NCBI GenBank assembly: GCA_036703275.1
Contig: DATNPK010000067.1
Location: 1-35,871, forward strand
Direction: 5' to 3'
DNA length: 35,871 nucleotides
Origin: Coleofasciculaceae cyanobacterium
Lineage (GTDB): Bacteria; Cyanobacteriota; Cyanobacteriia; Cyanobacteriales; Xenococcaceae
Part shown: positions 14,487-23,600 of the stretch, piece after piece
Numbering within the stretch: the first letter of the stretch is position 1
How the letters are laid out: each line of letters opens with the position of its first letter
The notes under the pieces: model-generated
Told to the model about the DNA's origin: nothing
The model's input: the letters and a program-made list of their open reading frames with translations, nothing else
The model's database searches: none
Position numbers and translations under genes: made by a program

Positions 14487-16967
14487 CTAGTTCTTATTTT
14501 GCTTAAACGTTAAATCTAAAGCTCCTTTGGGATAAACAATACGCTTGTGATTAAACTGTTGCCAAACACGAACAAAAACTTCGGCAACAATTGGTAGCTC
14601 ATCATAACCCAATCCGCTATCGATTAACTGGCTATCTTGCCAACGAGACTTGAAAATCTTTTGTACTGTATTCAAAGCTTGTTTGGGAGTCGCATCTCGC
14701 AGCGATCGCAACGCTGCCTCGCAGCCATCTGCCAGCATCATAATTCCCGCTTCTCTTGATTGAGGAACTGGCCCAACATAGCGAAAGTCTGATTCTATTA
14801 CCGTCGTTCCCTCTGCCTCAGCTCTTTTTTTTGCCTGATAATAAAAATAGGCGATTAATAAAGTTCCTTGATGTTCGGGAATAAAATCACGAATTGCTTT
14901 GGGCAGACCATATTTACGAGCCATGATCAATCCTTCACTGACGTGCTGTTTAATTATTTCGACACTGATGCAAGGATCGTCAATTTCGTCGTGTTTATTT
15001 GGTCCACCCATTTGGTTTTCAATAAACCCTAGAGGATCGTGCATTTTGCCAATATCATGATACAAAGTTCCTGCTCTAACCAGTTCGACATTACAGTTCA
15101 ATTCTCTAGCAGCAGCTTCCGCCAGAGAAGCGACAAACATCGTGTGTTGAAACGTACCTGGTGCCTCAGTCGCCAATCTTTTAAGTAGAGGCAAATTAGG
15201 ATTAGATAGTTCTGCCAAACGAATTGGCGTAATCAGATCGAAAAAGCGTTCCAAATAGGGAGATATGCCGATCGCGATCACAATCCAAGCAACTCCAAAT
15301 AAACCACAGACAATGGCATCAGGTAAAATTGCTGACCAAATACTAGCAGGACTAGCACTTACAATTAAATTGGTGGCTAAATAAACGGCTATTTGAGATA
15401 AGCCCACGGCAATGCCCAATCTAGCTATGGCTTCGCGCGATCGCAATCTTCCAGCGAAAATAGCAGCAATCAATCCGCCAACTACTCCTGCTAAGAGATA
15501 AGTAGACCCTAACGTTTGATTACTAAATATTACTAGTCCAGTCACTAATCCAACTTCACAAATAGCCAGCGTCGGAGTATAAAAACTACTAACCAATAAT
15601 CCAATGGCTGGCAGACTGGTATAGGGAATTTCCAAAACGCTTAACAAAGGCGCGCTTATACCCAGCAAACACAATAATAGGTAGTCGCGATGGCGGATCG
15701 AGGTATAGATTTTGCTTTGAATGACTAAAAATATACCGACAATTGCAGTGACGAAAACTGCCGACTGTCTTAATCCTCGCCAGTTAATACCGCGCCGACT
15801 CAGTTTAAAACCGTCCAAAAGTACAAAATCTGCTTGAGAAATTCTCGCTCCCTCCTCGACGATAACTTCTCCCTGTTCAACTTCTACTAAAACCGAGTCG
15901 ATCGCCATGGCAGCTTTCTCGGCAATGTTGCGGGTAGCATTTTTGTCTTCTTCTAAATTTGGCTTGAGAATTCCCAGTAATAAATTACTCGACAAACGCT
16001 CGGTTTCCTCGGGTATGTCGGGATTAATCTGTGCTGTAACTGCTTGTTCCAAAAGGTTTGAGGGAATGCCCATCGGAATTCCCTGAGCTAAAATTCGCTC
16101 GACAGCCAGCAAAATTGTATTTTTGGTTGCTTTCCACTCTTTTTCGGTCAAATCTAACAGAATGATCGACTCTTTTTCATCTAAATACTCAGTTTTTCCC
16201 CGCGCCAGCTTTTTCCAGGCTTGAGAATAGCGATAACGAGTCAAAGTAATTTGAGCGATGAGAGTATTAAATTCAGTTTCTGAGGTTTTGCTTCGATATT
16301 TCTGTAGCTCTGAAGCAGCTTTTTGCAAGCCGGTATTAAAGTCTGGTCTTTGCTCTAAAGAAAAACTCTTGCTATTTTGGTCGGTTAATTCTGAATCAAT
16401 ATTCTGTGCTACCGAAGCCAAAACTGCTTTAAATTCTAATTCAGGACACAAACGAATATATCTTTGACTGGCTAAAGATAGGTCTTCTGTGTCGGTAAAA
16501 GGAAAAGGAGCCGTGGTTTTTCTAAGTTCGTCAATACTTTGAATGTATGAATCTAGCGTGCTTTTGATTTCCGCTGTTAATGATTCATTCTGCTGGAGAA
16601 TAGGAACAATAGCCGTTTGTACTTCTTTGCGTTTTTCTAAGGTAGTTTTAGTATCTTCAAATTCCGCTGCATAAGGAGCTTTGATAGTTAAGGGAGAAAT
16701 TTTACCTACGGTCAACTGTGGCTGATTGTAAAATCGATAGCCAACCACGCTGGTTAAAGCAATTATACCCAGGGTCAACATCAGTAAGAAATCTTTCAGA
16801 TTGGTTTGATGATTTTTTCTTCTTGACTGCCCAAAACTCGATCTGCCCGTAAATTTAAGCGACTTTCTTTCCTTAGAGCTTTTTCCCCACCAAAAAACTC
16901 CTTGGTGTTGATACCTGTATCGCCATTCCTCAATTTTTTGGATTAGTGAATGCCAGCTTTTCATCAT
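14487..16967 (-). CDS. 7TM-HD (PgpH-type) phosphohydrolase
   Basis: This 826-residue protein has the 7TMR-HD layout. There is one N-terminal membrane helix (about 59-80), an extracytoplasmic region (about 85-390), a bundle of seven helices (about 400-575), and a cytoplasmic HD domain (about 595-800). Metal ligands are visible as FQHTMFVASL (H608), LYHDIGKM (H637, D638), NKHDEI, PEHQG and MLADGCEAA. The family includes PgpH of Listeria and YqfF of Bacillus; PgpH hydrolyses c-di-AMP. That substrate is likely here by homology but not proven. Two ATG codons open the frame; I use the first. The GTPase gene follows. Confidence 0.88.
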   Translation of the reverse strand: MMKSWHSLIQKIEEWRYRYQHQGVFWWGKSSKERKSLKFTGRSSFGQSRRKNHQTNLKDFLLMLTLGIIALTSVVGYRFYNQPQLTVGKISPLTIKAPYAAEFEDTKTTLEKRKEVQTAIVPILQQNESLTAEIKSTLDSYIQSIDELRKTTAPFPFTDTEDLSLASQRYIRLCPELEFKAVLASVAQNIDSELTDQNSKSFSLEQRPDFNTGLQKAASELQKYRSKTSETEFNTLIAQITLTRYRYSQAWKKLARGKTEYLDEKESIILLDLTEKEWKATKNTILLAVERILAQGIPMGIPSNLLEQAVTAQINPDIPEETERLSSNLLLGILKPNLEEDKNATRNIAEKAAMAIDSVLVEVEQGEVIVEEGARISQADFVLLDGFKLSRRGINWRGLRQSAVFVTAIVGIFLVIQSKIYTSIRHRDYLLLCLLGISAPLLSVLEIPYTSLPAIGLLVSSFYTPTLAICEVGLVTGLVIFSNQTLGSTYLLAGVVGGLIAAIFAGRLRSREAIARLGIAVGLSQIAVYLATNLIVSASPASIWSAILPDAIVCGLFGVAWIVIAIGISPYLERFFDLITPIRLAELSNPNLPLLKRLATEAPGTFQHTMFVASLAEAAARELNCNVELVRAGTLYHDIGKMHDPLGFIENQMGGPNKHDEIDDPCISVEIIKQHVSEGLIMARKYGLPKAIRDFIPEHQGTLLIAYFYYQAKKRAEAEGTTVIESDFRYVGPVPQSREAGIMMLADGCEAALRSLRDATPKQALNTVQKIFKSRWQDSQLIDSGLGYDELPIVAEVFVRVWQQFNHKRIVYPKGALDLTFKQNKN

Positions 16968-17261
16968 AGGTGAGGATTGTTAGAAGCGATTGAATCGCCA
17001 TGCTTAATTTTGGTCGAAACTCATGATTTTGATGACAGAGTAGTTAATATCTGTCAAATATTTCTCTCCAAAATGTTTTTGACCATAACACTATTAAACT
17101 TGCTCAATCTAAAAACTAGGAAAATAAGATTTAGCTTGCCAAAAGATTCTTATAGAAACCGATGATTTTTTTCCTCCGAAGGCAGAGTACCGTTCACTTT
17201 TACTATACAGTTGGCTATGGATATTTTAAAAAGCTGAATTTAGATTGATTTTGAGCTACCT
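16968..17261. other. Intergenic region
   Basis: I see no convincing gene or RNA. A 62-codon plus-strand frame from a TTG shows no family features and looks like chance. Confidence 0.5.
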
Positions 17262-18230
17262 TTAATCCAGAAAAGATTTTTGAGAAATAATCCTTAAAGC
17301 CTTGCGTGGCTGAATAATCTGGGGAGAGGCGACAGCATAAAGTTGCTGATTAAATAACTTACAGTTGCTATTTATCGAATATACTCCTAGCCAAGACTCA
17401 AATAACTTTATTGCTATTTGGCTTTCTAAACGATAAATTGAGTTTTGATTTGCAATCGCCCTCCACCTCCAGGGAATTAGTGATATACCATTATATGCTC
17501 CAGACAAAGTACCGGTAAGAGCAGCCGTTAACCAGGCTATATTTGGCTCAAGGCTGGCAGTCCTTTGAATCGATAGTCGGAAATCATTAGGAGTTGTCGT
17601 AAAACAATACCAGGATAAAGCGATCGCCTTTTGCCAAGAATTACCCCTTGACGGTAATTCTTCGGTCAGTTGATGCAGGCTTGTTCCACTTTTAGCTGCC
17701 TCCGTGACTATCTCTAGCATTTCTATCAATAAAGTTTTTTCCACCTCGGCAATATTTGTTGTTCGTCTAATTATCGACTTAACGTTTATATCTGGCTTAA
17801 ATTTATTATTTAAAACTGTGGTTAATAAACAGCTCCATATTAATATGTCTATTCTAATTTCGGCATTTTTCTGGGAATTTGCTGACTTTAAGTTATATTG
17901 AGCGATAATTTTGCTCAAAAAATTCAGATTAGCACCATAAAAAATGATTAAAGATAACAAAAATAGCAGACTGCTACCGCATTCGGCTTGCCGATCATCT
18001 TTGCTGGTAGCATTTTGAAGAATGGCTAACTGTTGACCAATGTCTTTAGCTGAAAGATTTTCAGTTGTCAGCACAATCTGGGCTATTTTCTCTCGCTCCA
18101 CTAGCCAGTTTTGCGTTGGAAAATTAATGATTTTAGTTTGAGCGCAACAGCCTTTTTGATTGGCTAAAGCTTGTCCGATTACGCTGCCCAACCAAATTCC
18201 TTGAAATCGGTCAAAAGTACTAATGCTCAT
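17262..18230 (-). CDS. Degenerate ADP-ribosylglycohydrolase-like protein
   Basis: From ATG 18230 this is 322 residues. The N-terminus FDRFQGIWLGSVIGQALA and the later TAALTGTLSGAYNGISLIPW mirror the opening and closing signatures of the ADP-ribosylglycohydrolase (DraG/ARH) fold. The GDxLG aspartate is replaced (IGQALA) and no S/TDDT metal motif follows, so hydrolase activity is doubtful. I choose 18230 because GTGAGATG lies at a suitable distance and the conserved DRFQG comes soon after. A TTG at 18269 or an ATG at 18239 are alternatives. It is divergent from ybjQ. Function unknown. Confidence 0.6.
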   Translation of the reverse strand: MSISTFDRFQGIWLGSVIGQALANQKGCCAQTKIINFPTQNWLVEREKIAQIVLTTENLSAKDIGQQLAILQNATSKDDRQAECGSSLLFLLSLIIFYGANLNFLSKIIAQYNLKSANSQKNAEIRIDILIWSCLLTTVLNNKFKPDINVKSIIRRTTNIAEVEKTLLIEMLEIVTEAAKSGTSLHQLTEELPSRGNSWQKAIALSWYCFTTTPNDFRLSIQRTASLEPNIAWLTAALTGTLSGAYNGISLIPWRWRAIANQNSIYRLESQIAIKLFESWLGVYSINSNCKLFNQQLYAVASPQIIQPRKALRIISQKSFLD

Positions 18231-18324
18231 ATGATTCATCTCACAATTGAGAACTGTAATCTTTAGCAATGGATAAAAATCAATATAATGTATTCAGAAA
18301 CTAATTATAATTATCATAAACTTA

Positions 18325-18651
18325 ATGTTAGTTACCACAACCGATACAATTCAAAACCAAGTCATCGCAGCCTATTTAGGGGTGGTTACCGCCGAAGTGG
18401 TTTATGGTACTAACGTCCTCAGGGATTTTTTCGCTGGAATTAGGGATACCATCGGTGGGCGCACTGGAAGCTATGAAAGAGTGTTTGAAAAAGGTCAGCA
18501 AAAAGCGATTGATGAACTCATACAGCGCGCAAGTAAGTTGAATGCAGATGCAGTCATTGGTATTGAAATAGATACGGGAACAATTAATGTTGATGAGAAA
18601 GGAGTACTACTTTTAATCACCGCGACAGGAACAGCAGTTAAATTAGGCTAG
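18325..18651 (+). CDS. YbjQ family (UPF0145) protein
   Basis: This 108-residue protein has the complete YbjQ pattern: MLVTTTDTIQNQVIAAYLGV, VYGTNVLRDFFAGIRDTIGG, GSYERVFEKG, and a C-terminal GIEIDTGTI strand. Members form pentameric rings of putative heavy-metal-binding domains; the biological role is not established. It lies 94 bases from the divergent ARH-like gene and 88 bases upstream of the glycosyltransferase. Confidence 0.88.
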   Translation: MLVTTTDTIQNQVIAAYLGVVTAEVVYGTNVLRDFFAGIRDTIGGRTGSYERVFEKGQQKAIDELIQRASKLNADAVIGIEIDTGTINVDEKGVLLLITATGTAVKLG

Positions 18652-18739
18652 CTTTGGGCGATCGCATCTGCTTATTACTTGTTAACAAACAACTAATAAG
18701 CCAAAATCTAAACTAGTCTTTATTGACTGAGCAAAATTT

Positions 18740-19480
18740 ATGTTGTCCAGAGATAGTAATTTGCCCACTCCCCCTACCTTTGCGATTCTCAATCTTCAAG
18801 TTCATCTACTTGATAATTATACAGATTGGCTTATAGCTAGACTGAATCAAAAACTTGGGACTCATGTTGTTACTTTAAATGCCGAAATGACCATGATGGC
18901 AGAAGAAGATGCAGCCTTGAGTCAAGCCATTGAAGCAGCCGAATTAGTTATTCCTGATGGTGCTGGTATTGTAATTTATATGCGTCTGCGGGGTCGCCAA
19001 CATCAACGATGCCCTGGAATTGAACTGGCTGAATCGTTAATCGAGCAGCTGGGAACATCCGTTGAGCCAAATTCTTTATGTTTTTTCGGCGGTACTCCCA
19101 AAACTGCCCAACAAGCTGCTCAAACTTGGCAACAAAAATTTCCTCGCCTATCAATCCTGACTCAAGATGGTTATGTTTCTGGAGAAGCGGAAACAAAATG
19201 GAAGCAGATTTTACAAGCAAAACAACCTCAAGTAATTCTGGTTGGCATTGGAGTACCTCGACAAGAACTATGGATTAAGGAAAATCGCGCTTTATGTCCT
19301 AATTCGATCTGGATTGGCGTTGGCGGTAGCCTGGATATTTGGGCAGGCAACAAAGCTCGGGCGCCAGAGTGGTTAAGAAATAATAATTTAGAGTGGTCTT
19401 ATCGTCTTTATCAAGAACCTTGGCGTTGGCGGAGGATGTTATCTTTGCCCAAGTTTTTCTGGCGTTCTTTGTCGCTCTAA
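18740..19480 (+). CDS. WecG/TagA/CpsF family glycosyltransferase
   Basis: This 246-residue enzyme is of the family that transfers N-acetylmannosamine-type sugars to lipid-linked carriers in wall or exopolysaccharide synthesis. Family motifs include VTLNAEMTMMAEED (asparagine near the N-terminus), IPDGAGIVIYMRLRG (PDG motif), RCPGIELAESL, VGIGVPRQELWI (the PxQE-like motif) and GVGGSLDIWAG with the closing LEWSYRLYQEPWRW. The acceptor is unknown, and no polysaccharide cluster surrounds it here, so this copy may serve a dispersed pathway. Confidence 0.88.
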   Translation: MLSRDSNLPTPPTFAILNLQVHLLDNYTDWLIARLNQKLGTHVVTLNAEMTMMAEEDAALSQAIEAAELVIPDGAGIVIYMRLRGRQHQRCPGIELAESLIEQLGTSVEPNSLCFFGGTPKTAQQAAQTWQQKFPRLSILTQDGYVSGEAETKWKQILQAKQPQVILVGIGVPRQELWIKENRALCPNSIWIGVGGSLDIWAGNKARAPEWLRNNNLEWSYRLYQEPWRWRRMLSLPKFFWRSLSL

Positions 19481-19528
19481 AATACAGTCAAGCTGATAAA
19501 ATTTTTAGGTTAAATTTTAACTAACAAT

Positions 19529-19675
19529 TTGTCAATTATCGATCGCTTGTTCGCGTTGCTGGCTCAAGCAATTTTCCAACTAAACTGTATTCGCGATCGC
19601 TTTAGGCAAGCAAATATTAGTTTGGAACAACCTTATCTTAATTCTAACTCTCAAGATATTTACAATCGTTTTTAG
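19529..19675 (+). CDS. Possible 48-residue small protein
   Basis: A TTG at 19529 opens a 48-codon frame beginning MSIIDRLFALLAQAIFQLNC, then IRDRFRQANISLEQPY, ending at TAG 19673-19675. The first half would be an amphipathic or weakly hydrophobic helix. There is no clear Shine-Dalgarno and I do not recognise the family. It lies 48 bases behind the glycosyltransferase on the same strand. It may be chance. Confidence 0.25.
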   Translation: MSIIDRLFALLAQAIFQLNCIRDRFRQANISLEQPYLNSNSQDIYNRF

Positions 19676-19710
19676 CCAAATCATCGTCTGATCTAGTAGT
19701 AATTTTGCTA

Positions 19711-19754
19711 ATAAAAAAGCTGAGGCTTTAGTCAATAACTATACTACCTCAGCT
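19711..19754 (-). terminator. Intrinsic terminator for the DUF928 gene
   Basis: On the minus strand, AGCTGAGG (from 19754) pairs perfectly with CCTCAGCT (to 19718) and is followed directly by a run of T residues (19718-19713 complement). The loop is about 21 bases. It lies about 130 bases past the DUF928 stop and faces the right way. Confidence 0.65.
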
Positions 19755-19886
19755 CTATTCAATTATATTTAATTCTTTCTGAACCTATTTGATTCTGGCA
19801 ATTTTTGTTAGCTATAAAAGCGATTAAAGCTATTGTTTTAATAAACAGTAATTTAGCTGATTTAAGCGTTATTTTGCCATAATATT

Positions 19887-20669
19887 CTACCTATAAAAAC
19901 CAACGGGGGCTTTAACCAATTCCGTTTCTACAAAGGGTTTGGATGCTAATTCTCCTAATCCAACTGATTTAAGCATTTCTAACCATTTTTGTTTGACCAT
20001 TGGCTGTTCGGCAATGGAATCTTGATTTTCTGCCAATACCGATAGGGCATCATACCAAAAACCCTGTTTACTATAAACTTCTGCTTGCTTTATAGAACTG
20101 GCAGTATTTAACTGCTCTTTGGTGGCAGTATCGATCGCTTCTTGACGCATCCAACCCTCAACAACAATGTCACGAGAACGCTGTTGATTGTCACAGATCA
20201 TTGATAGATACCAATGATAATTTTGCTTGGTTTGTAATAAATTTGAGCGTATGTTAGCTGGGACTTCTACGCTCATAATGCCATTGCCCTCAGTAGAGAG
20301 AAAAGCCTCGTACATCAGCTCATCTTGTTCATTGCGGAGTACAAATTCTAATGTTCTTTGTTTACTAACCTCAGGTACATAAAAAAATAACTTAGGAGCA
20401 GCAGAAGCATTAATTCCTACAGTTTTTTCCGGAATTAGGGCTATCAAATTTTGATTCTCAGCATCACTAACACAATTATCCCTGCTACCTCTACTGCCTC
20501 CATCTCGGCGATGGATTGGTAAACCAAAATCTGAATTAACGACTTTTACTTTGCCTTTTTTTTCTGCTGTAGCTGAGTTAGCAGAAACCAACAGTGCAAA
20601 ATTTAAAACTATTAATAAGCTAAAAAAGGTAGTAAATCTATTTGATATATACTTTATATTCAACATCAT
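19887..20669 (-). CDS. DUF928 domain secreted protein
   Basis: This 260-residue protein has an N-terminal signal peptide (hydrophobic about 12-32, then SANSATAEKK). The DUF928 pattern follows: GLPIHRRDGGSRGSRDNCV, LIALIPEKTVGINASAAPKLFFYVPE, LEFVLRNEQDELMYEA, NYHWYLSMICDNQQRSRDIVVEGWM. A helical tail includes the conserved WYDALSVLAE. DUF928 is a cyanobacterial family of unknown function, and its genes often lie near CHASE2 and CHAT genes, as here. The gene is divergent from the CHASE2-GGDEF-EAL gene across a 228-base gap, with a clear terminator downstream. Confidence 0.88.
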   Translation of the reverse strand: MMLNIKYISNRFTTFFSLLIVLNFALLVSANSATAEKKGKVKVVNSDFGLPIHRRDGGSRGSRDNCVSDAENQNLIALIPEKTVGINASAAPKLFFYVPEVSKQRTLEFVLRNEQDELMYEAFLSTEGNGIMSVEVPANIRSNLLQTKQNYHWYLSMICDNQQRSRDIVVEGWMRQEAIDTATKEQLNTASSIKQAEVYSKQGFWYDALSVLAENQDSIAEQPMVKQKWLEMLKSVGLGELASKPFVETELVKAPVGFYR

Positions 20670-20897
20670 TTATTCTTCGGCAAATTAGTTGTGAAATATA
20701 TTTATTATTTTATTCATAAATTATGATATATGCCATATCTGTTAATTCTAACTATACTTGTTATGAACCTTGTTTTCTGCCTTGTTTTGTTTAGTTGAAA
20801 TTGCTTAATTCCGTAAAAAAAATAATATTTTTTCAGAAAATATACTTAAGAAAAACCTATTTTACCGTCCGTCAAACTTAAATCATAGAAATATTTA

Positions 20898-23432
20898 ATG
20901 AAATTGGCTATTAACGAATTAATAATTAAATATCAAAAATTTAAACAAGTCAAAAATTGGGTTGGTACCTACACATTTTCTTTACTATTATTAACTATTT
21001 TTATTACGACAATAGTATTGGGTGTGAGGCGTTTTGGAGGTTTACAGGCTTTAGAACTGCTGGCATACGATTGGATGGTGAATTTACATAGTAAAAATGA
21101 AATTGACCCCAGACTACTAGTGGTAGAAATCACCGATCAAGATATTGAGCAACAAAAAAACTTTCCGATTACCGATGAAGTAATTGCTCAAGTGTTAAAA
21201 AATCTTCAGCAGCATCAGCCTAAAGTAATTGGTTTCGATCTTTACCGAGAAGTTGCTTATCCTCCAGGAACAAAAGCCCTCAGAAAAGAATTGCAGCGAG
21301 ATAATGTAGTTGTGATTCAATTGATCGGCAGCGGAGACAATAGTTTATCTGCACCACCAGGAGTAGCCCCAGAACAAATTGGCTTTAATGATATTGTGAT
21401 TGACGTAGAAGATGATGTGCTGCGTCGCAATTTGATGTATGTTCAGTTTGGTTCAGAAGAAGTTACCGAAATGTATTCTTTTTCTTTACGCCTCAGTCTT
21501 AAATACCTAGAGGAGCGCAATCTTGAGTTTAAAGTTGACGATGATTATTTACAGATTGGCGAGGCAGTATTTCCTGACCTTAAAACAAATTCTGGAAATT
21601 ACCAGCTTAAGCCTTCAGAAACTTTAGGTAAGCAAGTTTTAATTAATTATCGATCGCCAAATATTGCTCAGACAGTAACCCTATCAGAAATATTAGCAGG
21701 AGATGTTCCCGCAAATTTAATTAAAGACAAAATCGTCTTAATCGGCACAAGTGCGCCAAGTATTAAAGATATCTATCCAACTCCTTACAAAGGCGCGCAA
21801 GGCTCGATGCCAGGGGTAATGGTTCATGCTCAAATGGTGAGCCAAATTTTGAGTGTGGTGTTAGATGACGCATCCCTATTCTGGTTTTGGTCTGAATGGA
21901 TTGAGGATCTTTGGATTTGGGGTTGGTCATTACTGGCCGCGGTAATCGCCTGGAAGTTAAGGCATCCTTTGTCAATTATTATCATTGGCATGGTTGTTGT
22001 CGGAAGCCTTTGGGGAATTTATTTGATAATTTTTGCTGCTGGAGGCTGGATTCCTTTTGTTCCTGCTGCTATTGTCTTTGCCGTCACCACCGCTAGCGTT
22101 TTGGGTTATAAGGCACTGTACAACCTTTTCTATGACTCTCTGACTGAGTTACCAAATCGCACTTTGTTTACCAAACGATTAAAAGAACTCAAGCAAAGAC
22201 ATACAACTAGATCCCAAGGCTTTATTGCAATTCTCTGTCTCGATTTAGACCGTTTCAAATTAATCAATGATGGTTTAGGATATCAGGCAGGCGATCGCAT
22301 TTTGATTGCCACGGCTAAACGTCTCCAAGAACATTCACACTCCAAGGCTATCCTGGCTAGAGTTGGTGCTGATGAATTTGCGATCGCTTTTAAAACTGCA
22401 AAAGATACCGCAGAAGCAATCGATCTGGCGAACCAGCTTGAACAAGCATTGGCTGTCCCGTTTAAACTTAGCGAACAGGATATTTTTACCTCTGCCAGTA
22501 TTGGCATAGCATTTAATCCACTTAGTGAAGATTTTCAGCCAGAAGAGTTATTACAGGCTTCTCATACGGCAATGTATCTGGCAAAAGCATCAGGTAAAAG
22601 TAGACATGAAGTATTTACCACCAAGATGCACGAACAGGCATTAAAACGACTCCAGCTAGAAGGCGATTTAAACCAGGCAATTATTAATCAAGAGTTTGAA
22701 CTTTACTATCAGCCAATAATTTGCTTAAAAACAGGAGCTATTCAAGGATTTGAGGCTTTGGTGCGTTGGCAGTCCCCTAAACGTGGTTTTGTCTCTCCTG
22801 GTGCGTTTATTCCCATTGCCGAAGAAACAGGCTTAATTGTACCCATGGGAAAATGGATTTTAGCTACCGCCTGTCGTCAGATGCAGCAATGGCGCGAACA
22901 ATTTTCTCTTGCCGAATCTGTCACGATGAGCGTTAATCTCTCTAGTAGACAGTTTACCCAAACTAATCTGGTCGCGCAAATCCAAGAGACATTAAGCACT
23001 ACAGGATTGGATGCAGCAAATCTTAAGCTGGAGATTACTGAAAGTATGGTGATGGATGATGTCGAAAATACGATTGTTCTGCTCAATCAGCTTAAAGAGT
23101 TGAAGATTAAAATCAGCATGGACGATTTTGGTACGGGTTTTTCTTCTTTTAGTTATTTACATCGTTTTCCTACTGATACTCTCAAAGTCGATCGCTCTTT
23201 TGTGAGCAACATGAGTCAAGGAATTAAAAACCAGGAGATTGTTAATACTATTATCATTCTGGCTCACAGGTTAGGAATGGATGTCATTGCTGAAGGTATT
23301 GAAACAGAAGCTGAACAAAAAATTTTGCAGGATTTTAACTGCGAATATGGTCAAGGTTATTTCTTTGCCAAACCACTATCAAAAAATGATGCTACCGAGT
23401 TATTTGTTCAAAATAAAAGCTGGAAGGTTTAA
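20898..23432 (+). CDS. CHASE2-GGDEF-EAL c-di-GMP signalling protein
   Basis: This is an 844-residue membrane sensor. An N-terminal helix (about 24-45) leads into an extracytoplasmic CHASE2 domain (about 48-320, with AYDWMV and VIGFDLYRE). Three helices (about 336-405) follow. The GGDEF domain spans about 412-575, its signature being GADEF (490-494), with DSLTELPNRTLF and LDLDRFKLIND intact. The EAL domain spans about 585-835, with FEALVRW (E619), NLSSRQF, LEITESM, DDFGTG (742-747), AEGIE and GQGYFFAKP all present. The phosphodiesterase half should be active. The cyclase half is uncertain because the second glycine is alanine, and no RxxD inhibitory site precedes it. A CHAT gene follows on the same strand, 168 bases downstream. 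Confidence 0.93.
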   Translation: MKLAINELIIKYQKFKQVKNWVGTYTFSLLLLTIFITTIVLGVRRFGGLQALELLAYDWMVNLHSKNEIDPRLLVVEITDQDIEQQKNFPITDEVIAQVLKNLQQHQPKVIGFDLYREVAYPPGTKALRKELQRDNVVVIQLIGSGDNSLSAPPGVAPEQIGFNDIVIDVEDDVLRRNLMYVQFGSEEVTEMYSFSLRLSLKYLEERNLEFKVDDDYLQIGEAVFPDLKTNSGNYQLKPSETLGKQVLINYRSPNIAQTVTLSEILAGDVPANLIKDKIVLIGTSAPSIKDIYPTPYKGAQGSMPGVMVHAQMVSQILSVVLDDASLFWFWSEWIEDLWIWGWSLLAAVIAWKLRHPLSIIIIGMVVVGSLWGIYLIIFAAGGWIPFVPAAIVFAVTTASVLGYKALYNLFYDSLTELPNRTLFTKRLKELKQRHTTRSQGFIAILCLDLDRFKLINDGLGYQAGDRILIATAKRLQEHSHSKAILARVGADEFAIAFKTAKDTAEAIDLANQLEQALAVPFKLSEQDIFTSASIGIAFNPLSEDFQPEELLQASHTAMYLAKASGKSRHEVFTTKMHEQALKRLQLEGDLNQAIINQEFELYYQPIICLKTGAIQGFEALVRWQSPKRGFVSPGAFIPIAEETGLIVPMGKWILATACRQMQQWREQFSLAESVTMSVNLSSRQFTQTNLVAQIQETLSTTGLDAANLKLEITESMVMDDVENTIVLLNQLKELKIKISMDDFGTGFSSFSYLHRFPTDTLKVDRSFVSNMSQGIKNQEIVNTIIILAHRLGMDVIAEGIETEAEQKILQDFNCEYGQGYFFAKPLSKNDATELFVQNKSWKV

Positions 23433-23600
23433 ATTGATTGCTGATTACTGATTGATGTCATCTGCTGTAAAAACTGTTGTCATGTTTGTAATCGTCAATG
23501 GTAACCAACTGCCGAGGATGATCGACCCGTTTGGTAATTAAAACTAGGGAATTGGGAACTATATTAGTAATCCGAATTTTTATTAAGGTTTACTCCTGTT

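Larger units (their letters stand above)
19481..19886. other. Intergenic region with small ORF and terminator
   Basis: These roughly 400 bases hold one possible small gene (19529-19675) and a clear minus-strand terminator (19711-19754). The remainder, about 19755-19886, is AT-rich with nothing recognised. Confidence 0.5.

Noticed and set aside
16977-17165. 62-codon plus-strand frame in the gap after the PgpH-type gene
   Set aside because: It starts at TTG without a ribosome site and shows no recognisable sequence.
23456-23560. Short frames on both strands between the CHASE2 and CHAT genes (28 codons on plus, about 30 open codons on minus)
   Set aside because: They are too short and unrecognised. 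The minus-strand stretch could be a decayed gene tail, but nothing supports it.
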